A stretch of DNA of 64,000 nucleotides from Glandiceps talaboti (Eukaryota > Hemichordata > Enteropneusta > Spengelidae), in assembly GCF_964340395.1 (NCBI RefSeq), contig NC_135554.1:25000592-25064591 (forward strand), given 5' to 3'. Made by a program: the position numbers and the translations under genes. Shown here in pieces: positions 50,206 through 63,020 of the stretch; position 1 is the stretch's first letter; each line of letters opens with the position of its first letter. Below the pieces are notes generated by a model. The model was not told the DNA's origin and searched no databases. It saw only the letters and a program-made list of their open reading frames with translations.

Positions 50206-50754
50206 TAAGGTACTACACACAAAGTTGAACTCAGCACAGAAATCTGTGATAAGCTATTTTGATCATGTGATCGTATCAGCTACCAACTGTCAAGAGTATT
50301 AAAGTTATCTTTCCACACTGAAAGCACTTTAAATAAGGTGCATTATCTCAACTTGGTTGCAATTAAAAAATCATTTGGAAAATAGTACGCTACTTAACAT
50401 CTGTGAACTAGAAAATGTACCACTTTCCTAGCAATCCACACATATGAACTTTAGAATTAAGATACATGTATTAGATTTAAGAGAAGTTACACAAAAGCTA
50501 GTCATCTTGGTAATTGATTATCAAGAGAAGAGAGACCTCCATGTATATGATGATAATTGATTTTACAGCAGTTATTTCCTGGCTTGCAGCTGATTGAAAC
50601 AGATAACGCTTCTCAGGTTTCCCGTTTCCCCCAAGACATCAATTTTAGTGTGTTTGATGTATGTAGTGACGTTAAATGTATTTTTAGTACTGTGTTTACC
50701 TGAACAAGCTGTAGCATGAGATGTGTAAGATTTCTTGTGATCAGATGTTTACTT

Positions 50755-51140
50755 TCTTGACTTTGTGATTTTACCTGTTACCATGACAATCCAGATGTGC
50801 CATTGCCAGCTAGATTGTCTGTGTCTACATGAGTTCTGAAATATTGTTGCACCTGAATAACAAAATTTTTTCATTTTGTTATTCAGCATTCATGTTCATG
50901 CTTGATGTTGTGATTTTCATCTGTTGTCATGGTAACATGGTTGTACCATCACAAGGTTTTATGTATGAAAGCAAATTTTGAAACCTTTGCTGCACCTGTT
51001 CTACAATTATTTTTCATCTGGCATTACTTTCCCGACTTTGTGATTTTACTTGTTTCCATGGTAACTTGGATATATACTGTCGCCAAATTGTATGTAAATG
51101 ATTTTTGAAAACCTTGTTGCACCTGATCCACAAATTATTC
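50755..51140. repeat. Diverged tandem repeat, ~150-bp unit, three copies
   Basis: TTGTGATTTTACCTGTTACC / TTGTGATTTTCATCTGTTGTC / TTGTGATTTTACTTGTTTCC followed by ATGG(T)AAC and, ~90 bp later, TTGCACCTGA(A/T). Each unit carries one X-box-like word. Confidence 0.6.
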
Positions 51141-51291
51141 CCATTTCTATTTGGCTCCAAAGTCAATTTAACCTCAAAATATTGCTTTAAAATCAAGAGT
51201 CAAAAGTCAATATGACTCATGAGTCCGAAAGGGGGTCAAAACCGAAGTACATATATATGACTGTATATACATGAACCCTTGCTTTATGTAA

Positions 51292-51314
51292 CCCCCCCCC
51301 CCCCCCCCCCCCCC
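51292..51314. repeat. Poly-C run
   Basis: 23 consecutive C, i.e. a poly-G on the minus strand. Other long C or G runs lie near 11052-11069, 7040, 16105 and 16505. Lengths of such runs are often unreliable in assemblies. Confidence 0.9.
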
Positions 51315-52469
51315 ACCACTGGTGTCAAGGTGCTATATAGGTCACCAATGTCAGTGCATTTGTTAAGTATAGTTAAAATCTATCTGAGTTAGTTCCCCAT
51401 ATATGATGGCTAGCATCCGACTAAAAATTATGGTACAAATTATAGAAATGTACACGAATTTTACCAGATTTCCATTCTTCTACAAATGTATGAGATTAAT
51501 ACCAAACTGTGGCAAAAACAACAATCTTGCAAGTACATTTGTACATGTATTGGGAGTATGTCTTGCCTGTACAGTCTTCTTGCTTGTCAAGGTGTCTGCT
51601 GTATTTGATTGACAGGTTCCCAATGCTTTGATGACACGTACAGTATTGAATATTGGAATGCTTTACCTACAACTGTGATAATCATGGGTGCATGCAAACT
51701 AACTACGACCCAAGGGCATGTCGCTTCAACACTTCTGGTAGCTTATAATCACTTACAAAGTCAATAAGTACATGTACAGCTTCATCACTTGAAGGGATTC
51801 AAATTGAACAGAAAGTGGGGCATCAGATTGTTATAGGTATATATATACATGTACTAAGTGTATACGATTTTAATACATTGTACATACAACTGTAGGGGGG
51901 ATGCTGAGTGGATGGATGAGAACTGGGTATCTATTTTGGATTTTTACTTAATGATTTTTAACAACTATAGTATGTTTTTCTTCTTGAAACAACAATGCAA
52001 TTTGCAAATCAAATACATGCTGAAACTTTGTATCTCATCAAATTAAAAAAAGTATATATAAAAATGTGAAGTTTATTATTGTTCATGCAGAAAGTGTTTT
52101 TTTACATTATTGTTTTTTATTTTTGGCCATTTATTGAGTGACAAACATGATCATTGTTTGTACTGTTCCACTTTGTTTTATCAAGTGGTAACACATACAT
52201 TTAGTACTAAGAGTTATTTTTATTATTGATTAAAAAATCTAAAAATATACCATATGTCATCCATTATGGTCACCTTGATGTTTAAATTTAGTTTTGAGAA
52301 GTGTTGGTTAAGTGTACTACACATATTTTATATCATTTCTGAAAAGTGTTGGCTCATTATCCCTTGTATATAAATTGTTCATTACAAGAGGTTCATTTTA
52401 GACTAACAGGATGTATTTCAAAATATTCATTTTAGTAATTCTGATTTCAAAAAAAACTTGACCAACCAT

Positions 52470-52578
52470 TTTAGATTAGATTAGATTAGATTAGATTAGA
52501 TTAGATTACAGTAGATTACTGTAGATTGTATCTAGTAGTTTGGTTTAGATTAGGTTAGATTAGATTAGATTAAATTAA
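52470..52578. repeat. (TTAGA)n microsatellite
   Basis: Repeated TTAGA with decay to GTAGATTACT and TTAAA. Not the TTAGGG telomeric repeat. Confidence 0.85.
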
Positions 52579-52685
52579 ATTATGTTATTTACCACAGTCA
52601 CTGCAATATCAAATTGGAGTGTGTCTTGGTGTTAAAAACATCAACACAACTAACAAGGCAAAAGTAAACATGCAATATGATTCAG

Positions 52686-52804
52686 TACAATACAATACAA
52701 TACAATACAATACAATACAATACAATACAATACAATACAATACAATACAATACAATACAATACAATACAATACAATACAATACAATACAATACAATACAA
52801 TACA
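52686..52804. repeat. (ACAAT)n microsatellite
   Basis: About 24 perfect 5-bp units. All three frames are open on both strands because the unit contains no in-frame stop. Confidence 0.95.
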
Positions 52805-54079
52805 CTGTAAGTAGGACTTCACATTTTACACAGTTTAAGGTCAATAGAAGGGTTGATGAAAACATGTTAATGTCAAGTGCCACATCTTTGTTAATATATA
52901 AATTTTGCTACATTCAGTATCAGTTATTAAAAGGCCAGGGGTGCGATCCAGCTTCTATACACTTTATCTATACACTTTATTCTTGGAGCCATAAGAATAG
53001 CATATACATGTACATGTACCATATATAGGATCATTTTTTTTTCTGGGCCAAATTTTATTAGACATCTGTTTTATAAATAACACCTAAATTTTCCTCCTAC
53101 CTGAGCCTTTGTAAGGTGTGTGTGTGTGTGTAATTTGTAATTTGCGAAGCTTTTTCTTCTTCTATAATTGGGGTCTAAAAATTCATACATCGTATAGGAA
53201 ACTGTAAATTTTACCAGAAGTCGCTGACTCTATTGTAAATAACGTGATTCGGAAAACATGAAGGAAACTCATTTCAACATTGAGGAAGATGCAGCTATGA
53301 ATTATGTAACCAGATTATAAAAATACAGATCTTGTCATCTGTTTTATTGTTAAGAGCTGTGTTATGATGTGTACCGTGGCCATGCACACCCTTCAGCATC
53401 ACAGAAAAGTTATGAATTTTGCATGCCTGCAGGAGATAATGATATAACCTTAAAACATATCACGAACATTACACATGCACTGAGAGATGTCAAATAGAAC
53501 AATCACTACTGCCTACAGCTACATATACTTACAAGTCACGAGTACGGTGTATAGGAGTGACTAGACACTAACAAAGCCAATTAGGGGTAGAAAGATGGCT
53601 GCGAAAACCCCTCAAGACTAGACCGATCAATTTACCGTGGGAATATCCACTACTTTAGAAGTCATAACAACTATCTGTGTGTGTCTGTGTATATATAAAC
53701 CAAGTCAGAGTTGTGTTTTATAGGGTTTGGTATTATCAATTTTTAATTTTTTTCGCATATAATTGGATGCAAAAATTTACTTTATTGAGGTACAGTAGTG
53801 ATTGAGGTATTTATCGTCTAAAAGCATGGTATCTACTTTTTCATTTGAAAATGGACTTAAAAATAAACCAATAAAAAGAGCAATTCTAAGCAATCTGATT
53901 CTGAATCCACATCGATATATAGTTTTAACAAATCAGTGCTACATGTTCTGTTGTCATGATCGCTATCAAAATCAATTAACCTTTGTGTCACATTTTGTAA
54001 CCATGGTCTCTTTTATTTTTTTAATCGTTTATTTGCAGTAGATGCAAACTATATTTCTAGATTGTATCAAATTTAGTAA

Positions 54080-54417
54080 GGCCTATTGTGTGGTTCCAAT
54101 TACGTCCAAATTTAGACTAGTTAGGGTAGTAAAATAATAATAATTTTTTTTTAGATTATTTTTTTTTCATATGTGAGTGTCTAGTTCAGGTAGTTCTGTT
54201 TTCCGCTGTTTTCCGTATGGTCTCTGTGTTATTGGTTTCTTCCTACATGTATCACTGATATATTGATGCCAGTTTCTGCATCTACTATTCTCACGAGACT
54301 TCACAATTGTCACGATTTTATTACTTTTTCTCTTGAATATGTGAAAAAAAGTTTAAGGTCAGCAGTGAAAAACTAGGTGAGGTCGTGTAACTGGAATCAA
54401 ACATTTTTTTGTAGGCC
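54080..54417 (-). mobile_element. Harbinger/Tourist-like MITE, copy 3 (minus strand)
   Basis: 338 bp between GGCCTATTGTGTGG and TGTAGGCC with TAA on both sides (54077-54079 and 54418-54420). The internal AGACCATACGGAAAACAG (minus strand) matches copy 1, which reads AGACCATATGGAAAACAA. Confidence 0.82.
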
Positions 54418-55391
54418 TAATGCCTTTACCATCAGAAAATATTCAGAAAAATATTGACAAGACGTTGCGAGTTCATACATTGTATAGCTGGAGGAGCAAA
54501 GTTAAGTACAATAGGGCATTACAGACTGCAAACAGAAAATTGAGAATACAGCGCCCTCGCTCAAATTGGGGGTATCAACTATCATTACCTCATAGTATCG
54601 TTTCTTAAAAAATTCAGAGCTTTGTCCCTTTGTATTCTGGAGAAGTGTAAATCAGGTGTATTTTCATATTGTTTGGATATTGAGGAGAGCAGCAGTGTGC
54701 TATGATTAACCGAATAACATATACCCCCAAGGTACACACAGACAGGAAGTAGAGCGCCACCATGGCAAATTTGGGAAAGGCCTATAACAAATTGTTGATT
54801 GACACCTCATCAAATGATAACATATCCCCTCTGGAGCTAAGAACACACTTTTAGCTAATGATGTCAAATGTTACTTAAATTTCACTGCTACAATTTAATG
54901 TAGAAAACACAAGTACTGGGTAGTTCTTGAATGAAAACCCCAAAATTTAGTTTTTGCATGGTATTGCACGTATTGTACAAGTAATATATGCAACGGTGAC
55001 TTCAGTAACAAGGATTTTACCTCATTGAGATCTACTATTATAAGGTAAAATATGCCTAGATTTGACAAAGAGTTCTAGATAAAGAGGTAATAATCATCAA
55101 ATCTACTTGTACTCCATGTAAATCCACGTAAAAATTGGGGAAACAAGTTAAAGAGAGTGAGGTATTCTATTGCACAGTTTGAACAGCAAGTGAACTATAC
55201 AAAATGTAGATGTACAACGTGATGCTGAACAGTGTCAGTTTATTAAGTTATGAACTTTATCGTCTGTAATTTGTTTGACTAGAGTGGAAATAAAAGAAAT
55301 AATCATAGAAAATGGACACGGACAGGAGAACACTGTGTACTGTTAGTTAAATAACAATTTGATTGTGGAAAACCCAGTCTCATCTCCAAGG

Positions 55392-55404
55392 GTTGCCTAG
55401 CAAC
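55392..55404. promoter_or_regulatory. X-box-like word GTTGCCTAGCAAC
   Basis: A perfect fit to the RFX X-box half-site palindrome, outside any recognised repeat. No gene start is identified nearby, so its role is unknown. Confidence 0.35.
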
Positions 55405-55684
55405 TGTCTCTGCCAATTTTGCCACTGTTATAGTCATTATAGTCATCATTGCACTGATGGATTTCAGAACATTGCCTCTCATGTCAGACTTACAACCTTA
55501 AAGAACCATGAGATTGTTGATGAAAAGCTGTCTGTCACTTCCACATTTGGCAATTACGTATACATGTGTTGTGATGTTGATTATAAACTGTATGGGCAGG
55601 ATACATTTGTAAAAGTCTAGGTCTTGTTTGGATTATATGACTGATAAGCATCTGTAACTTTATGGATGGAATTTGTTACACATA

Positions 55685-56080
55685 CAGCTCATTTCATATC
55701 AGTGTTCACCCACGTTCTGTTTGATACAACCACACAGAAACCAATAAGAAACATACACATTCCTCACTTTAAGATAACAAGATTGAATGAATACATTTCT
55801 TGCAACATTTTTTCTGAATTAAGTAAATGAACATGCCACCATGCAAACATGTAAACATTAGCACCTGCATTTCTGTATCTATATTGTAGTTGCATTACGT
55901 TAATAGTTTTAAATTTCATCTTTAGACAAAATGTAGAGAAAATGTAGAGAAAATGTAGCAAGGAATTGCAATCATAAATTATGTGTAGTTTCTTTCGGCA
56001 TATGGTTATATGAAACACTGAGCTAGTAAACTCTACCATGAAATTTGTAACAGCCATTTTGCTATCCAACAGCTGAATTA
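55685..56080. mobile_element. Fold-back element family 2, copy 2
   Basis: ACAGCTCATTTCA, GATACAACCACACAGAAACC, AATAAGAAA, TTTAAGATAACAAGAT and CATGCCACCATGCAAACATG correspond to the element at 33185-33549 and its inverted half. Right end less clear. Confidence 0.6.
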
Positions 56081-57596
56081 TTTCCTATTTCTTACAGTTA
56101 TATAAAGTAAAAAAACTAAGTTCTGGAAAAAGCCAACTGGGGTGTGTGAAACCAATCAAAGATTTTGTATGCTTTAAATTCCTGCAAATTATTCTGTTAT
56201 ACTTTCAATATGAACCACCTTTTAAAAAAAAAAAACGCTTATATTAATATTGCAAATAATGCGTACAGAAGTCTAATGTGATAGAAATCATCGAAAAGAA
56301 TAAGTTGAAAAATACATTGTACAAATGTACCATGCAATCCCAAACATGTGTCTATCGTCTCTCAAGAAATAATACACTCCATCTGTGTATTAAACTGAAC
56401 CAGTGGTTATATACATGTAGGGAATTGAGATTTTGATCCATATTACACTCAAAATATAAAATATTCAAACTATATTCAGCAGCAAGGTAAAGGTCTGACT
56501 ACTGCAAATGAAATACATTTCTAATGCTGCCCTTGTACTCAACTGACTACCCTCAAGTAGATTGAATTCATAGATAGCCTACGTGTCATTTCCTGAGAGG
56601 ACTTACCGTACGTATTACAACTTGAAAGGGTTTGTGAATAGCATTATACATGTTATAAAGACATGTTTTTTTTCATTACTTTAAAAAGATTGTGTGAATG
56701 CATAAGAAGACATTCCAAAAGATAAAATAGACATTAATTTTTCATCTTTTCAATGTACATGTGTAAAATACAACCTGATTTATCTATATTTGATTCCATT
56801 TTTGGTTTGCAATTCTGTGCACACGTGAAGGTTTTAATGCACTTTATGGAATCCATTCTCACTTCTTAGTTTAATGGACTACTTCATGATATTATTTTGT
56901 CGTATTTCCTCATTTTTTATTGTCATTTCCTGATACACGAACTTCTCATTTTTGTTCGTTTTCTTACGAAAATGTACTTACTTATTGCAACTGCTGGGTC
57001 TTCACATGTCACTAAGTACTTGGCACAATGAATTATTGAAACTTCGTTGAATACTTCAGAAATCACAATACTAACTATATGTATGAGATTCATTCTCTAG
57101 TGATGACAATTAGGATGGATATAAAACTATACACAATATATTCTTGTTTGTGAATAACTCCTGCTATGCATGTAAAAGGCTTTTAAAAAGACGTCACTGC
57201 TAAGTTGGTAGAATTGAAATTCATGTATTGATGTAACGAATATTTCCTCTTAGAGTCATACACATTCAGATTCGAACAGCAATAAAAGTACATGTAGGTA
57301 GTATCTACCTAAGTCCTTTGGCTGTATGTCTCACTTAGATGTCAACATATTGTATAAAATTCTCAAAATACAGGATGGGAAGGGTAATAAAAGATGTGGG
57401 TAATTTTTGAATGTTTACCAGCATCAGACTTGTTTTGGTCACTATCACAGTGTTCTTTTTAACATTATTTTTTGCCACAGAAACCAAAATTTAATTCATA
57501 AACTTTTTTTCTGATTAAAACAAAACAAAACTTATTTCCAGTTAAAATAAAGTTGGGTCAATGTATAAATTGTTGAAATATAATTCAAACTGGTAT

Positions 57597-57773
57597 CAAA
57601 ATTAAGTCATTGTAGTTGTGATGTCATTGCCAGAAGTTTCCCATAAACCCTTGAGGGAAATTAAAAAAAATAGTTGAACACGTCAAAATTAAGTCATTAT
57701 AGTTGTGATGTCATTGCCAGAAGTTTCCCATAAACCCTTGTGGGAAATGAAAAAAAAAATGTTGAACACATCA
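57597..57773. repeat. Recent tandem duplication, ~87-bp unit, two copies
   Basis: Both copies read AAAATTAAGTCATT(G/A)TAG, TTGTGATGTCATTGCCAGAA, GTTTCCCATAAACCCTTG and GTTGAACAC, with few differences, so the duplication is young. Confidence 0.85.
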
Positions 57774-58483
57774 TGTCAAGTGCAGTAGGGCATCTTTACA
57801 AAATTTCAAAGGGGAATTAGTTGCAAGGTGCTTTTTAAAAAAAAAAAACTTTTCCTTTGAAATAGCATCACACAATTTGTATTCTTGGACAACATAGCTA
57901 TTGCAGCAGTATTATCATCACTCATAAATTGGCATTTCTTTTGAATACACAAAGAAAAGATAGTTTCACATAAATTGATTTGTGAACCCAGGCAGAAAAC
58001 GTGTAATGTGATTGTGTAGAAAAGATCTGGTTTAGTCGTGCAGCAGAAAACTTCATTCAAGAAGTGTATTTCCGGATACTTGTTTGAAAAAAAATCAAGT
58101 AGTTTCAATTTAGGACTGCTTGTACATATATAGTTTGCTAATTTTGAGAATTTGTGTCGGCAAGATTGACGTCACTCAGGGTTTGTAGACATTAGGTAAA
58201 GATAATGAGAAACAGTCAGAATAATGAAAACTGATAGCATGTTGTAGATTCACTAAAAACAAGTTTAATGTTTGTAGTCAAATCTGTTAGCGATGTTTGC
58301 TTGAATTTTCTTGCATTAGTGTCAACTTTGTACTGAAATAATACGGTCAAAGATGTATTGGATCAATTTGATTGGTTTTGAAGGTTTTGGCATATTAAAA
58401 CTGTGTTCATATATTTTTGTTTGTTTCTATTTTTGGGGGAGAGGGGGTTTAAACTGTTTCTGCATAAATAAATAATCTTTATT

Positions 58484-58722
58484 TACACTGGTTAGTGCTT
58501 TAAGTATATTTAACACTTGTCCTCCCAAGAAGTCCAGTGAGGCTGTCCCCCATAGGTTCAGTTTTAATGCAGGTGGAAACTATAGTACCCGGGGAAACCC
58601 TGTGTTGTTAGGTAGTATCAAACTGAACAACACTCTTTTTATTTAGAGTGTGGTAAATTTAATCAAACCCCCGACCACAGTGATAAGAGGCAAGTGGTTT
58701 AACTACTTGGCCACTGACAACC
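58484..58722 (-). mobile_element. tRNA-derived SINE, copy 2 (minus strand)
   Basis: On the minus strand: GGGTTGTCAG, box A TGGCCAAGTAG (58713-58703), box B GGGTTTGATTA (58670-58660), AGTTTGATACTACC, TAACAACACAGGG, and a tail AAATAAAGATTATTTATTT near 58484-58500. Head and order match the plus-strand copy at 40898. Confidence 0.7.
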
Positions 58723-60249
58723 CATATTTAAAGGTGACTAGTACATGTACTTCTGTTACAGAAGTATACTTTATAATTTTAATATCTGCATGTAGGACTC
58801 TGTTACCTGGTGTATATAAGCATATTATATCTAAACGATTCTAGGATGTAACATATTTTGTATAATTATATATATCTGTACTAAAATGTTGCAAAGCCAG
58901 CGACAATTTTAAATGCCATCAGAGGAATTAAGGCGTCAACATGTACTCCACCCTGTGTGATGTATGTACAACACCCAACATTAAAAATCAAACATCACAT
59001 ACAACTTGACACCCAACTTTAAAAATCAACAGAATATGTACAAATGTAGCAGTATACTGTATGCACTAACCAGTATACATGTAGCAAAGATCAGAAAACC
59101 CATTGTTGTACACTTCTGACAATGTTGATAAGATGTCAGCGAAACTTGTTTTGATTGTGAATAGAAATTTTCATTTGGAATACTGAACAGGTATATACAT
59201 GTGAGCGCTATAAGTACATGTACACAAGGATGTAGCCAATTTGAAAACTAGTCGGTCAAATGTGAAACGTTAAAGCAGTAATATATATAATTATGTAGAA
59301 ACAAGACTTATTATTTGCTCAATGGTGCACAGATCGAAGGCCAAAAAAATAAGAATTATTTCTTGTCAGGACATTTTGTCTAAAGTGGTGTGACGATGCA
59401 ATTTTTTTAGGTTTTTTTCAATTCTCAAACCTGTCACTCAGTCTACTTCTTATGGCAGTTACTGTTCTTTTTATTTAGTACTTTAGAAATTAGAGCAAGT
59501 GTGTATGTAGGGCAGCTGTGATTTGTTTGCTCACGATTAGCTCTGCAGTTGTCTTCATTGAATTACATGTAGGGAGGGTTATTATTTGTATCCCCCCCCT
59601 CCCGCGGGGGTATTTAAGTGATATTGTTCTCACCAGAAACAATTCTCTTCTTTCGTTTTTTTTCCCTAATGGGTGGAAACAAAGAATTTTTCAGCACATT
59701 TCTGAAAAAGAATCCTGCAAAACATTGCAGAGTAGTGGGAATTTGTTTTTGCGACCAGCTACTGGCCATTATCTACATCCCTGGTACGTGTGGTACTTAC
59801 TAGCTTGTGGGTGTCATATTGATAAATTCTGGGAGACTAGTATAGCAGTGGAGGTATTGATGTTACATGCAAGTTATTAAGTGTTTCCACAATGAAAGTT
59901 ACTGAATATTGAAAAACAGACAAAGGTTTCGATCAATATAATTTCCCCCTCTTTCAATAAATCTATATCATGTTTCCTGAACAGTGAACTGCACAGTGCA
60001 ATATGAAATATTGACACAAAATGTAAAAACTATGCGTAAACATTGGATAGAAGAAGAAAATGAAGTGTGTACGTTTTAGAGACAATACGCTTATATAGTG
60101 GATAGAGAATTATTATGTTGTATTAAGTTTATAGAAAACTATCGTATACTATTCATTCCCAAGATAGTCACAATTTTTTTATGCGTAAGAATCAATTACC
60201 TGTTTCTTGATTTTAGTTGATGTTTCATAAAATTTGAAACGGAAAGGAT

Positions 60250-60700
60250 GTTTGAACTGAAATGGAGACGCCTCGCAGTTCGAAGGCCACTAAAATGATT
60301 CTATTTGTTTTACTTCTTTGATAGTTTTAGAAAATGAGATTGAACAGGTTGTCTGTTTTGGGGATATTCAAAATGATCACAGTCTATGATTCTAAAATTT
60401 GATACATTAATGATGTTTGATGTGAAATGGAGATGTCCAGATTAAAGGCCAGGGAAATGAAAATATTTGTTTCACATCTTTGATAGATTTTAAAAATTGT
60501 ATGGTTTAGCAGGTTGTCTTTTCAAGATGTCAAAGATGTTCAACATAAAGTTTATTATTTAAATTTTTAAAAAAAAATTAAAACAATGTTTGAACTGAAA
60601 TGGAGATGATTAGTTTAAAGGCCAATACAATTACATGTATTCTATTTGTTTCACGTCCTGGATAAGTTTAAAAAATGATGTTGTTGAACAGGTTTTATTT
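60250..60700. repeat. Diverged tandem repeat, ~165-bp unit, three copies
   Basis: Each unit has TGTTTGA(A/T)(C/G)TGAAATGGAGA, AAAGGCCA, ATTTGTTT(T/C)AC and GAACAGGTTGTC/TTAGCAGGTTGTC. Confidence 0.7.
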
Positions 60701-60730
60701 TTATTTATTTATATATATGTAGGTTACTAA

Positions 60731-60786
60731 GGTATGTATGTATGTATGTATGTATGTATGTATGTATGTATGTTTGTTTGTTTGTT
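60731..60786. repeat. (GTAT)n/(GTTT)n microsatellite
   Basis: About 11 GTAT units turning into GTTT. Confidence 0.9.
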
Positions 60787-62449
60787 TTTATTTTTTGGGG
60801 GGAGACCCTGTAATGTTGCTATCATTTTCAGTTAATTCATAACGTGAAGAAGGTTAGATTTCATAATATCCATGGAATAGAGTTACTTTGTACATGTACA
60901 TACTAAAGGCATTATGGAATTTTAGGTGTTGAGAAAACTTAATATTGAGATAGTTTTAATGTTTAAAATTATGTACATCTACATATTTTTTTTACTTAAA
61001 TGTGTTTTTATTGCATCCCTTTTGTATCATGGGTTCACTTTAGGAGCAGCACTAACAGAAAATTAAAATACATAAATTACTAAAAAAAAAAAAATTAGAG
61101 TAGATGTGATAAGTATAATCACATACAGAAACAAACAAACAAACACACAAAAGGGAGGTAAGAAGAGTGAGATGACAAAAAAATAGGAAATCTTAAAAAC
61201 TTTCATGCCTTTAAAGGGGTACAAGCTGAGTTTATGTGTTTTGGGGATGTAAATTTTTTGTGCATATAAAAAGGTACTTACTGTATTTTACAAACTATTA
61301 AATGTATACTTAACCATCACTTGAACTCAAAACTATAACTTACCGAAGATCCTATGATGTAATTTAATATACAGTATACATATAAAAAATATACAGGAAC
61401 TCCCTACTAATATGAAATCAACAGTTCTAACAATGCCTAAACACAAATTGTAATGTCATACATGGAGAAGGTATGCATCAATATTAACATTATATCAGAA
61501 TAGTTTAAATACATTTTTTGCAAAAAAATTTCACATGTGATAATTTTTTTTTTTATAAATTCAGCATGTGCCCACTTTAATGTTCAAATGTAAATTCACC
61601 AATAAAAAAATGACAAGTTGACACAAAAACTATGAAAACAAAGACAGACTGAAATGAATACAATTGAATTAAAGGCACGATATTGAAGTCCTGCAATATG
61701 AAACAAAATGGAAGAAAAAGACAAAAATTCCAAACTATGTACTTAGTAAATAACCACCTCAAATTTTTATTTGAAATTAATTATATTCCTTTTGAAAAAT
61801 GCCATTCAAAGATTCACAGGAATATTTTTCCTGTATAATATGTCTGCAGGTGACAAAAAAAATGGAGTTGAAAAATTTAAAGTGACTTTTATACTTCTAG
61901 TTGGCGTCTCCACAGCTGTGCACATTTTTTTACTATTTCCTGGTCCTCTACTTTGTGTCCACATCTTGTTTTAATGATACTGAAATAGAACTTACTACAA
62001 CATCATCAAAACTGAATTTGCAATACACCAGTGAATACTTGGCTGTAACAATTCAATCACTGAACACCGGTTGATGAGGTGTATTTTATTAAAAGATTCT
62101 ATGAAGTCAATTTAAACATACTATTTACGAGACTTGAATGAGTGGAGTGGCTAGGGAATACAGTATATTAACAATGATTAGCCGGGAGTGGTTGGGTCAT
62201 AGAATCTTGTTCTCAGGAAAAACAATTTGAGTGTGTTCTTTAGTATGGAGCTTGTAATTGAATAAAACTTACATGTAGATTTATCAAGATCCTTCAGTAA
62301 TGCCACTCTCGAGAAAAAAAGTGCAGATGTACAAAACGTATATATTCAGGTTCGTATGTGGAATAAAATGAATGTTTTTAGCACAGTGGAAGTACAGTGT
62401 AGATTGGGTAATACATGTACATGTATGTATGTATGTATGTATATATAGC

Positions 62450-63020
62450 AACCATAACTTAACACCTTAGTAACTGCAGACATGCAAGTACATTGTACCT
62501 AGTAACCATGACTAACATCTTAACAATTGAATACTATATGTATGCAAGTACATGTACCTGGCAAACACAACTACACCTTAGCAACTACAGACATGCATGT
62601 GACTTAACCTAGTAACCATGGCTACACTTTAAGCAACTGCCAACATACATATTAAAGTATCTATCAACAATTACATATTTAATAGCTAATGTAGACATGC
62701 AAGTACCTATAGCAACCATGACTACACTTTAGCAACTGCAGAGATGCATGTGACTTAAAATGTTAGTAACCATGTCTACACTTTAAGCAACTACACATTT
62801 AAATACCTATAGCTAGCAACCATGACTATAAACACCCAGCAAGTACGGTAGACACGCACTTACTAACAATAATTATACACCTTAGTAGACATGTACAAAA
62901 ATGTAGGTATCTCTTAGCAACCATGCCTATCACAACTGCAGACATGTAAGGACCTAGAAAACACTAACACACCATCAGTTTTTCAAAACTTTGCAACTGC
63001 AACAATTGCCATAGCAACTG
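62450..63020. repeat. Degenerate tandem repeat, ~55-bp unit
   Basis: TAGTAACCATG(A/G)CTACAC, TTAGCAACTGCAGACATGCA and AGTAC(C)T recur about ten times with drift. Confidence 0.65.

Noticed and set aside
52470-52578. Interstitial telomeric repeat
   Set aside because: The unit is TTAGA, not TTAGGG, and it decays like an ordinary microsatellite.
59518-59880. 120-codon plus-strand open frame
   Set aside because: No family resemblance, mixed hydrophobic composition, no splice support and no conserved motif.
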